From IMG/VR virus record IMGVR_UViG_3300017759_000066, positions 1 to 25,073 of that record: a stretch of DNA of 25,073 bases; one strand, written 5' to 3'. The position numbers and the translations under genes were made by a program. The stretch is from a virus. Below the pieces are notes generated by a model that ran no database searches, was not told the origin of the DNA, and was given only the letters and a program-made list of their open reading frames with translations. How positions within the stretch are numbered: the first letter of the stretch is position 1; every line of letters begins with the position of its first letter. Shown here piece after piece: positions 7,801 through 16,000 of the stretch.

Positions 7801-9499
7801 AATAAACGCGGCCGCAAGAGATACAATGACCGCAGAAAATCAAGAGCGTTTAGTAGAACTTCAAACTCTTATAGACTTCCGCAAGACTGATGCTACATTT
7901 GCTCAACAAATGGACATGGCTAATATGTCTAATGAGCAACAAATAGAACTTGCAATGCTACAAGAAAAGGCGGCTACTGATGCGGCTAACTTTACAGCAG
8001 ACAATCAATTTGAATTAACTAGATTAAATAATATTGTTGCTCGTTCTGTTCGCCAAGCAGAACTTAATTCTAGAATGGAAGAAGTTAATTTAGATGCTAA
8101 GTTAAAAGTAGAACTATCTGAATTGTCTGAAAGGAATACAACATCTCGCGCAAACATGACTGCTGAACAACAAACAAGACTTGCAAATCTTAATGTTCTT
8201 GTAGACTTCCGCAAAACTAATGCGGCTATGGCACAGCAAATGGATGTTGCTAATTTAGCTAACGAACAACAAATGGAACTTGCATTACTTCAAGAGCGTT
8301 CAAATGTAGATGCCGCTAACTTTACTGAAGATAATAGAACTAGAATGCAGTCTCTTAATACTTATGTTCAAGTTATGTCACAGAACGAACAACTTTTACA
8401 AAACTCTGACATGGCTAAATTATCAATGCAAGAAAAAATTAATCTTGCAAATCTTAATTCGCAGAGTCAAGCAGACATGGCTTCTATGACTGCCGAAAAC
8501 AGAGCAGAGCTTTTGTCCTATGAGAAAAGAATGCAAGCGGGTCAGGTTAATGCACAGCTTGCACAACAAATGGGATTAGCTGAATTAAGCAACGAACAAC
8601 AAGCCGCAATGTTTAATGCACAAATAGACGCAGGTTTAGATATGCGACAGTTTGATGCTAATCAACAAATGGAGTTAGCTAATAGTAAGTTCTTACAATC
8701 AATGACTATGACACAGTTTAATGCTGACCAACAATCAGCTATATCAAATGCAGTTAGATTAACTCAAGTTGATTTAGCAAATGCAGATGCAAGAACTAAA
8801 GTGTCAGTAGAAAACGCTAAAAACTTTTTAACTGTAGATATGGCTAATTTAAATAATAGACAGCAAGGAATAGTACTAGATCAACAAATGAGACAACAAG
8901 CTTTGTTATCTGACCAAGCCGCAGAAAATGCCGCAAAGCAATTTGGAGCAACATCTGCAAATCAATTAAATCAGTTTTTAATTAGTCAGTCTAATTCTAT
9001 GAAACAGTTTAATACTAGTGCTAGGAATGCTATGGAAAGTTTTAATGCTACCGAAGCTAATCGTATGGAAGCTATTGAAGCAGGTAATTTCTTACAGGCT
9101 GATACTTTTACCGCACAACTTGAAGCAGACATAAATAAGTTCAATGTACAAATAGATAATCAAAGAGAACAATGGAATGCGGCAAATGCGCAAGCCGTAG
9201 AGCAATCTAATATTAACTGGAGAAGACAGGCAAACACAATAGATACTGCCGCCCAAAATGCCGCAAATCAACAGAATGTTCAAAATGCTTATAACATATC
9301 TGCATTAGATCAAACTCAGTTATGGCAACAATTAAGAGATGAAGCATCTTATATTAGACAGGCTTACGAGAATAATGAACAAAGAGAAGCGCAGTTATTA
9401 GCTACAGCTATTGGTAATGAAGCAGGAGCTTCTGAAAAAACTAGTACAAGTACTTCTGCTTTATTGCAATTACTTAAAACTTATGGAGGAATAGAATAG
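4853..9499 (+). CDS. Giant Ala/Gln-rich coiled-coil structural protein (1548 residues)
   Basis: The start has AAGGTAGG as ribosome binding site. The N-terminal 340 residues are basic and low in complexity, with Thr/Pro runs, a Thr-Pro alternation near 270, and four (D/E)PPEG units near 325-345. The middle (about 370-780) is Ala/Glu-rich. From about 800 to 1540 the protein is almost pure helix-forming sequence rich in Gln, Ala, Asn and Met, with recurring NEQQ.ELA motifs and three copies of a 110-residue unit in exact register. No enzyme motif was recognised. Size and position among virion genes suggest a long fibrous or internal virion protein, possibly an ejection component; this is inference. 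The TAG stop shares its G with the GTG start of the next gene. Confidence 0.85.
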   Translation: MKKKTQTNTKSLKKSLKRKKYVKGSRTTVKNPSQKDLENMRKKGLSTTLPTTPAKKKTTPTTIPGPSTPKGGSVPQPLQPLQPIKENTRTTTPTTIPARQRDLLSPFPFVDTKLPDQPTSGSIRESVGRGRGVPTTGNPRGNITESLRGLGSRRPNIDFQQPTGVGRTPPPPPRVTLTADQRKQAEARRQEAVNDFIRRQEAVNDFISRGRDATNVQNAPVEQFAPSFTTQNASTPQTSNSFLYTRSSPRDSDGSQEARRGRRNGDKTTPTPTPTPTPTTTSTTTSIPAPWWQQRGYGSKEEAFADGWRFVPGEGWVQTLGDGDPPEGEPPEGDPPEGDPPEGDPPPPSDKPKIETGLPDDAPTTIRQQAPEVVLKQMNATLTAGGALSPGAQRMLEDFIKEDPDGVTGRQAKLTLQKAGLSTDVEQLGEAPEAEMTDVDARTLDVSQGTIQQAGLETGDPARGFEATTVSGELPPTEAAQEDTLRRGTAGQAQAEDVDTAQRDKAAEEEAKGKAATRPKARDYAKAATTDDRFIVGPIDGPDVDTRTGVTIPQSKIDELTKLAKDRGLDPTEAIKEYRESMGEREVQTADAAQKVYTPRLGESPEETAARAEYYGADYTPQGGKTEIDDTPAYKKAATRKAATGEAAQRIATELGNAPSTDLKGREAITGEAPRGNAAQIGGVPTMAAATRQAVTGQERNVAASDMNAVVADLPEEITAAIAQNPAEPKIIEDLNADPQVTAAVAALPTEALVSTQMESLLAGMEEGETPAWARPAVDAINQQMARRGLSVSTVGRDALFNAIIQSALPIAQSNATALQTRAQQNLSNEQQANLATAQNTMQVRMQNLANRQTAASQTAQMAQQIAVQQGTFDQQAVMTTAQQQQETNLANAQMAQQRAQQESSQRQQAAIAQLSTNAQMDLANLQALNAAGSERMSADQQSKLATYNAQVAKIMRQAELTQDMEKANLSPALQVEMQRVSEINAAARDTMTAENQERLVELQTLIDFRKTDATFAQQMDMANMSNEQQIELAMLQEKAATDAANFTADNQFELTRLNNIVARSVRQAELNSRMEEVNLDAKLKVELSELSERNTTSRANMTAEQQTRLANLNVLVDFRKTNAAMAQQMDVANLANEQQMELALLQERSNVDAANFTEDNRTRMQSLNTYVQVMSQNEQLLQNSDMAKLSMQEKINLANLNSQSQADMASMTAENRAELLSYEKRMQAGQVNAQLAQQMGLAELSNEQQAAMFNAQIDAGLDMRQFDANQQMELANSKFLQSMTMTQFNADQQSAISNAVRLTQVDLANADARTKVSVENAKNFLTVDMANLNNRQQGIVLDQQMRQQALLSDQAAENAAKQFGATSANQLNQFLISQSNSMKQFNTSARNAMESFNATEANRMEAIEAGNFLQADTFTAQLEADINKFNVQIDNQREQWNAANAQAVEQSNINWRRQANTIDTAAQNAANQQNVQNAYNISALDQTQLWQQLRDEASYIRQAYENNEQREAQLLATAIGNEAGASEKTSTSTSALLQLLKTYGGIE
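5414..5473 (+). repeat. 30-bp perfect tandem duplication (2 copies)
   Basis: The 30-base unit beginning AGAAGACAAGAAGCAG occurs at 5414 and again at 5444 with no difference visible. It duplicates the ten residues RRQEAVNDFI inside the low-complexity N-terminal region of the 1548-residue protein. Perfect identity suggests a recent slippage or duplication event. Confidence 0.9.
7712..8701 (+). repeat. 330-bp (110-residue) repeat, three copies, in the coiled-coil protein
   Basis: The codon for Met in the MTAE(N/Q) motif falls at 7826, 8156 and 8486, exactly 330 bases apart. TAGACTTCCGCAA, encoding the (I/V)DFRK motif, occurs at 7872 and 8202. Copies one and two are clearly alike (RQAEL, then MTAE, DFRKT, AQQMD, NEQQ.ELA.LQE, DAANFT). 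Copy three keeps MTAENR, AQQMG and LSNEQQ but has diverged. Confidence 0.85.
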
Positions 9500-10698
9500 T
9501 GGGATTTTTCAGTAAAGTTTTTAAAAGCGTTGGGAAAGTTTTTAAAAAAATAGGAAAAGGTATTAAAAGTGCTTTTAAAAGATTTGGTAAATTTATGAAC
9601 AAAATAGGTATAGTTGGAAGAATAGCTATGATGTTTATATTGCCGGGAATTGGAGATGCTTTAGCTTCAGGAATAGGAAGTGCTTTAGGGTTACAAGGAG
9701 TTCAAGGAATGTCAACTCTTGTTTCAGGATCATCTGGAGCCGGAGGACTTTTAGGATCAAGTAGTGCTATTCTTAAAGGAGCAGGACATGTTTTAAAATA
9801 TGCAGGTAAAGTAGCTAGTATGCCCGGAAAAGTTTTTAGTTCTATTACTAACGGACTAACAACAACTATTAAAGAATTTTCAAAAACTCTAGGAAGTAAA
9901 TTAGGACTTAAAGGAGATTTTTTTGCAGACGCATCTAAAAACTTTTTTGGAGAAGGCTCTGCGTTTACAAAAAGTTTAGATTCTTTTAAATCACCTTTTA
10001 CGGCAGAACAAGTTGCTTCAGCGGCTGAAAAAGTAACTAATGAAGTAGATGCACCTATTAAACCTGTAGTTGAAGAAGGTAAGTTTATAAAAGCAAGTCA
10101 AACAATAGATGATCCTAGCTTTTCTTTAGGAAAAGAAACAATAGAATCAATATCTCAAAAAGATTTTGAAGCTTTAGGATTTTCAACAAAAGGAAATGTT
10201 GGAGATATTGCTTATAATTTTGGTGATAAAGAAATGTTTGCTGATGTTAATGTAATATCAAATTTAAATAAAAGCGGATTAGGTAAAGTATTAATGCCCT
10301 TTCAAACAGGAGAAAGAGTTCAAAAAAGTTTACTTTCAAGAGTTGGAGATATTGGAACAGAAATAGTTAAGGGTGTAAAAGGACTTCCAGAAAAAGCTCT
10401 TGAAGAAACTAAAAGTTTTTTTGATGACCCTTTTGGTGATATTAGCGATAAAGCTACTATGGGATTACAAAGTAAAACATTACAAACTTTAGGTCTTGAA
10501 GATAAACCAATGGCTCCTGTATATAATAGATATGATTCTTATATACCACCTTTTGAAACTGCACCTCAAGAATCTTATGGTGCGCCTGAAATTATGAATG
10601 CAAGAGCTTTTGAACAACAAGTAACTACTAATCCTAATCCTTTTGGATTTACTGCTTTTCAGTATAACCAGTACATGAATAGGTTTACAACAGCTTAA
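9499..10698 (+). CDS. Putative virion protein with cationic amphipathic N terminus
   Basis: A 399-residue protein that starts at a GTG sharing one base with the previous stop; GGAGGA eight bases upstream supports that start. The first 35 residues are a dense Phe/Lys/Gly amphipathic stretch (FFSKVFKSVGKVFKKIGKG and on), like membrane-active peptides. A hydrophobic Gly-rich segment follows (about 38-60, with MMFILPGIGDALASGIG), and then Ser/Gly- and Lys-rich sequence to about 150. The C-terminal half is ordinary polar sequence ending in a Phe/Tyr/Asn-rich tail. No known domain was identified. The membrane-interacting N terminus and the position between large structural genes suggest a virion protein involved in membrane penetration or DNA ejection; this is inference. 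Confidence 0.8.
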   Translation: MGFFSKVFKSVGKVFKKIGKGIKSAFKRFGKFMNKIGIVGRIAMMFILPGIGDALASGIGSALGLQGVQGMSTLVSGSSGAGGLLGSSSAILKGAGHVLKYAGKVASMPGKVFSSITNGLTTTIKEFSKTLGSKLGLKGDFFADASKNFFGEGSAFTKSLDSFKSPFTAEQVASAAEKVTNEVDAPIKPVVEEGKFIKASQTIDDPSFSLGKETIESISQKDFEALGFSTKGNVGDIAYNFGDKEMFADVNVISNLNKSGLGKVLMPFQTGERVQKSLLSRVGDIGTEIVKGVKGLPEKALEETKSFFDDPFGDISDKATMGLQSKTLQTLGLEDKPMAPVYNRYDSYIPPFETAPQESYGAPEIMNARAFEQQVTTNPNPFGFTAFQYNQYMNRFTTA

Positions 10699-10711
10699 AA
10701 GGTTTTAAATT

Positions 10712-11287
10712 ATGGCAACAGCAGAAGAAGAATATAATAACATTGTAGCTAGTGGTCAAAGACCCATTCCCGGACAATCATTTTCTAATGATCCTAATAA
10801 CCCTTGGCCTTGGGAAAGACCCCCTGAATATACTTCAGTACATGCGGCTTCTGAATATATGTTTGGTAAATTTATAGAACCTGATACTTATGTAAGTTTA
10901 ATGACAGCTATTTCTAAGGGTACTCCTATTATGGATATCGTTCAAACTTTATTATTTATAGAGTTTAAAAATGGTAAATTTAATCCTGACTTAATGATTA
11001 TGATGGTTGAGCCAACTATATATATGTTAATTGCTTTAGCCGAAAATTTAGATTTAGATATGGTAGTTTATAGAGGAGAAGAAGAAGATCAAAATGAAGA
11101 AGAACAAATTTTAGGAGTTTCTTTTTCAGAAGAACGACTTAAAAAACTTCAAGAAGCAGGTCAAACAGGAATAGTTCCTAAAGGAGCTATAAGACCAGAA
11201 ATGCAACAACAGATTGAAGAACTTCCTACAATACCGGAATTAGAAAACAAACAAGAAAGTTTAATGTCTAGACCAGAAGGAATTTAA
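10712..11287 (+). CDS. Conserved marine-phage structural-region protein (191 residues)
   Basis: The start is supported by AAAAGG upstream. The N terminus carries a Pro-rich patch (PIPGQSFSNDPNNPWPWERPPE), then an aromatic helix (EYMFGKF.EP). A central hydrophobic block (about 70-115, PIMDIVQTLLF and MIMMVEPTIYMLIALAE) is followed by a very acidic stretch and a Gln/Glu/Pro-rich tail. I recall proteins with the same PGQS..NDP and MDIVQ.LLF pattern in many marine phages, where they sit among virion genes, but no biochemical function is known to me. The hydrophobic block could be a membrane segment or a buried oligomerisation core. Confidence 0.8.
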   Translation: MATAEEEYNNIVASGQRPIPGQSFSNDPNNPWPWERPPEYTSVHAASEYMFGKFIEPDTYVSLMTAISKGTPIMDIVQTLLFIEFKNGKFNPDLMIMMVEPTIYMLIALAENLDLDMVVYRGEEEDQNEEEQILGVSFSEERLKKLQEAGQTGIVPKGAIRPEMQQQIEELPTIPELENKQESLMSRPEGI

Positions 11288-11291
11288 TAAC

Positions 11292-13073
11292 ATGGGTATT
11301 AGAGACTACGGAGAATCGCTCCTCGAAGATGTTCGTAAAAGAAAAGATAAGTTAGCTAGTGAGAGCAGAAAAAGAGAAAGAAAAGGACATCTTCTTGGTC
11401 TTGCAGGTGCAGTCCTTGCTAACATAGGAAATAATAAATTAAGAGAACAATATCAAGATTTTAGTCAAAATCAAGATATTTTAAATACAAACATTATGTT
11501 AAATCAAGCAAATGGTGTTAATAAAACTTTAGAAGATTTAACTAAAAAAATTTCTGATAGTAATAAAAGCGTAAATGATTATTTTTTAGATAAAACTGTA
11601 GAAGAAACATTAGATAGCTTATTACAAAAACCAGAAAATGTAGGTTTTTTAAGAGATGAAAACTCTCAAAATGCATTTAGAAATGCATACAAATCACAAC
11701 TTTTACAACTTGAAGAAGTTAAAAATGCTTCTGATATTTATGCACAAAACTATAAAAAAGCTTTAGAGTTCCAAAACAAATTTAAAGTTAGTGGGACTAA
11801 AGAAGACGCAGAAAAAGTTGCAAAATCTAAATTTGGAGGAACTTTTAGTGGATTATTTAACCAAGGCGATAAACAACAAGAAGCTATTGATTATTATAGA
11901 AACTCTAAATACGCTAAAAGTTCAAAAGACCTTGCAGTATTTGATCAAATTTTTAAAGAGTCTGGTGGGGATTTTGTAAAGGCTATAAATATAGAACAAG
12001 AATTAAATAAAAATGCATTAGATAAGTTAGCTAAAGTTGAAACTTTAAGTGAAGCACGAAATGGGATAACTTATGTTATTGAAAAAAGAACAAATCAACA
12101 AGATGGAACTACTAGTATTACACAAAAAGAAACATTAGATTTAAGAGGGGAGGCTGAAAGAGTACAAGATTCATTAATAGTTTTTGATGCTAGAAACGAA
12201 TTAGAAAGCATCAATGAAGAAGGTTTTAAAATAGCAAAGGATAAAGGGTTTTCAATGAATCCTACAACTGTAGAGGCTGTAAATAAAAACAATGAAATTT
12301 TTAACGAAATTTATTTTGAACATCGTTCACTTGTATTAAGCGAAACGGACAAAGCAAGAATAGCAGAAGGAGTTCAATTTAGAGCATCAGGAGAATATAA
12401 AGACCTAATAGCTGAGAATACCAGAGCAGAAATAATAATTGAAAAGAAAAAAGAAGCTATAAAACAAGAAAACCCTAAACAAGAAACAGAAAATGAAAAA
12501 CAATATGAAGAAAGATTAAAGCCTCTTTTTAGTAATGATAAAGACATTACTCAAAGTGCGCAAGAAATAGCTACTAATAATTTAATTATTAAAAATAGAA
12601 TAGATGATATAAATCGAAGTTACTCATATACAGAACTACAAGCAGAAGACATAGGTATTGAAGGCACAACAGGTACAACAGGTACAAAAGGTACAAAAGG
12701 TACAACAGGCACGACTGGCGGCAACAATGAATATGTAATTTTAGAAATTACCGATGAAGAAGTTGCAAACTATAAAAATCGTTTTGCTCTTACAGATGTG
12801 TCTAATGAAGATATTCGTGAAAATGATAAAGAAAGGTTAGAAAATTATACAATAAAAAGAAGAGAAATAGAAGAATATAATAAACAATCAAGAATAAGGG
12901 TAGCTGATAGAGAATTAAATATTGAAATAAATAAAGCTAGAAAAGAATTGAATATTAAAATTCAAAAAGAATTAACTAGAGGAGAGAAAAAAATATATCG
13001 TGAAACAGGACAATATCCGTCTAGAATTTTAGAAAAATATAAAAAAGAATTTGACGATTTAGGACAAATTTAA
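11292..13073 (+). CDS. Putative internal virion protein with charged coiled coils (593 residues)
   Basis: A 593-residue, highly charged protein (Lys, Glu, Asn, Gln). The N terminus MGIRDYGESLLEDVRKRKDK is followed by a short hydrophobic Ala/Gly stretch (about 35-47, LLGLAGAVLANIG). Most of the rest is predicted helix. Near residues 458-475 a Gly-Thr repeat interrupts the helices, and another charged helical region follows. No catalytic motif is visible. It lies directly upstream of the 1299-residue ejection-type protein, as the T7 gp15-like and gp16-like genes lie side by side in podoviruses. That comparison rests on order and size, not on sequence similarity I can verify. Confidence 0.8.
   Translation: MGIRDYGESLLEDVRKRKDKLASESRKRERKGHLLGLAGAVLANIGNNKLREQYQDFSQNQDILNTNIMLNQANGVNKTLEDLTKKISDSNKSVNDYFLDKTVEETLDSLLQKPENVGFLRDENSQNAFRNAYKSQLLQLEEVKNASDIYAQNYKKALEFQNKFKVSGTKEDAEKVAKSKFGGTFSGLFNQGDKQQEAIDYYRNSKYAKSSKDLAVFDQIFKESGGDFVKAINIEQELNKNALDKLAKVETLSEARNGITYVIEKRTNQQDGTTSITQKETLDLRGEAERVQDSLIVFDARNELESINEEGFKIAKDKGFSMNPTTVEAVNKNNEIFNEIYFEHRSLVLSETDKARIAEGVQFRASGEYKDLIAENTRAEIIIEKKKEAIKQENPKQETENEKQYEERLKPLFSNDKDITQSAQEIATNNLIIKNRIDDINRSYSYTELQAEDIGIEGTTGTTGTKGTKGTTGTTGGNNEYVILEITDEEVANYKNRFALTDVSNEDIRENDKERLENYTIKRREIEEYNKQSRIRVADRELNIEINKARKELNIKIQKELTRGEKKIYRETGQYPSRILEKYKKEFDDLGQI
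12663..12716 (+). repeat. 9-bp microrepeat encoding a short collagen-like Gly-Thr-(Thr/Lys) run
   Basis: Six consecutive 9-base units of the form GG(T/C)AC(A/G)A(C/A)(A/G/T) encode GTT, GTT, GTK, GTK, GTT and GTT, followed by GG. The Gly-X-X periodicity is collagen-like but only six triplets long, so it is more likely a flexible linker than a stable triple helix. Near-identical units are prone to length change by slippage. Confidence 0.85.
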
Positions 13074-13075
13074 TT

Positions 13076-16000
13076 ATGCCAAAAACTAGAGTAAAAATGC
13101 CTAACGGAGATTACATACAAGTTGAACATCTTGAAGGTGCAACAGATCAAGAAATTATAAATCTAGCTAAATCTCAAACTTCAAACATAAAAAAAAATGA
13201 CGTTAGCATAGGAACAGATTTAAAGCGTGTATTATTAGATACACAAAGAGATGTCGTCAGTCTTATTGACTATCTTCCGGGAGATGCTTTTGATACTGAC
13301 GAAATGAGCGAACTTAGCAAACAAAAAAAATTAAGTGAACTTGCAGGTTTTGGTTATTTAGATACTGCTAAACATATAGATCCAGTAACAGGTAAAATAA
13401 AAGCTCCTGAAACTGGTGTAGGCATGGCGGCTTCTATTATTCCTTATATTGCAGGTACAGGTGCGCTTGTAAAAGCAGTTCCTAAATTAGCTATGAAAAT
13501 ATCTCCGAAACTTGGTGGCGTTTCTATGCCTAAAATAGCTCAATATACTTTAGCAGGTGCAGGAGCTTCTCAAGTATTAACCGATTTAGACGAAAACTTA
13601 TTTAATACTGTATCTGAAATTTTTCCAGAAGGAACTGAAAATACAGTAATACAAGCACTTAAAGCAGATGCTAATGATACTCAAACAGCTAAAAGACTTA
13701 AACTATTAATAGGAGATTTAGGAGTAGGTGTTGTAGCTGAAGGTTTATTTAAAGTTGCTCCTGCAATGAAAAACATTATAACCGCAAAAAAACCTACAGC
13801 GGATGACATTACTAATGGTTTAATGGGTAAAGCTGAAGAACTTACTAAAATGAGTTTACGGAGAAGTGATGCTGAATCTAGAGCAAGCGGTGTTGAAGTT
13901 CCAGTAAGAACAGATTTACCTACTGAAAAAGAAATATTTCGACAATCTGCTAAAGACTTAGAACAAATAGAAGCTCAAAAAACAGAAGGTAAAAAAGGAA
14001 TAGATTTTGCTAAAGCTAAGTTAATGCAAGTAAAACAACAACTGTTTACTTCAAGGGGCTATGCACCTTCTAAAATGTTTGACATATTTAATCAAACACA
14101 AACTCAACAACGCTCTATGATTACTGAATCTACTCAAGTTGCACAAAGACTTAATAACTCTTTAAAGTCTTTAGCAGACACAGCAGTTCAAACAGCTAAT
14201 AGAGATAAAGCACAAAAACTTTTAACTAGTAATATTTCTAAATATACTTCTCTTCCTTTTGAAGAACAAGTAAAAGCTTTATCGACAGGAGAAAATATTA
14301 CAGAAGGAGTTGCCGAAGCCGTTTTAGATGCTCGTTATTTAATAGATAAACTATCTAGACAAATTGCAGGAAGTAAAGGATTTTTAAAAGAAACTCAAGA
14401 AAGTATACAAGAAAATATGGGAGAGTATTTAAGAACTTCATATAAAGCTTTCGATGACTCTGCTAATTTTGTTGTTGATGATGTATTAAAAGAAAGTGTT
14501 ATTAAAGATTTAACAGAATCAAAAATTAGTGCCGCTTTAGAAAAAGGAACTACTTTAAGTGCGGCTAAAGCAAAGCGTTTAGCTACCATAGAAATAGACG
14601 GTTTACTAGGAAAGACAAACAAAAAAACTTTAGATTTTTTAGCACAAGCTAAAAGAGTAGGAAAGTTTCATAAAAAAAATCCAGACCTTGATCCAAAAAT
14701 AAAAGAATTATTAGGGGAAATTAAAGACCCTTCTGAAAATATTATTCTTAGTGTTAGTAAAGCCGCAAGAATTTATGAAATGAATAACTTTTATCAAATA
14801 GCTAATGCATTAGGTAAAAGCGGAAAATATATACAGGGGCCAAAAAGCCAATCTGTACAAGAAAAAAGACTTACTACTAAAATAAAAGGAACCAATTCTA
14901 TATTAGACGGTAAATTTACTACTCCTGAAGTAGCTAAATTTTTAAATCGTCAAGAAGAAACATTTAGTTTTTTAAGTAAAAATACTGACGGAGCCGCTGA
15001 AGTCTATAAAGTATTTTTAAAATATAAAGGTGTTACACAGGCTTCTAAAACTGTATATAGCCATGTTACAGCTTTAAGAAATATATTAGGCGGTATGCAA
15101 TTTGCTGTAGCTAATGGAAATTTATCTGCATTTAATCCTTTATCTAAAAATAGAGGACAAATGAAAATTCTATACAATCAAATAAGGGGTTTAGGAGATA
15201 AAGAGTTAGATGAAGTTTATAAAAAATTTGTAGATTTAGGAGTAATTAATACTAATATTAAAGTAAATCAATTTAGAGAGCTTATAAAAATATCTTCTCA
15301 AGACTTTGGAACTAAAACAGTTACTAATTTTATGAGAAACAATCCTATTTTAAAAGGCATGGAAAATTTTTATTTAGCAGGTGATGACTACTTTAAAATG
15401 TCTGGATTTGTAAAAGAATTAGAAATTTTAAAAAAAGCACGACCTAATGTTTCTATAGATATTTTAGAAAGAGAAGCCGCTGACATTATTCAAAATACAA
15501 TACCAAATTATGACAGGGTTTCTAAAGGTTTAAAAAAATTAAACTATTTACCGTTAGGTAACTTTATATCTTTTCCTGCTGAAATAGTAAGAACAAGCTA
15601 TCATATTGTAAAACAAGCTAGTAAAGAAATAAATTCAGGAAATACTTATTTAAGAAACAGAGGTCTTCAAAGACTTGCAGGTTTTACTTCTGCTATGGTA
15701 GGAATTAATGAAGCTTCTAAATTATCTGCTAATTTATTGGGTTGGACAGAAGAAGAAAGAATGTACAATACAAAATTAGCTGAAGGTAAATATGAAAAAA
15801 ATAGTAATTTTATATGGTATCGTAAAGATGATGGACAAATCGCAAAAGTATCTACTAAATATTTAGATTCTTATAATACAATAAAAGAGCCTGTATTAGC
15901 TGTTTTAGATAGAATTATAGACGGAGAGTTAAAAGGAGAACAGTTAGATGATTATATTCTTAATGCGGCTACTAGTGGATTTTTAACTTTAGGAACTCCT

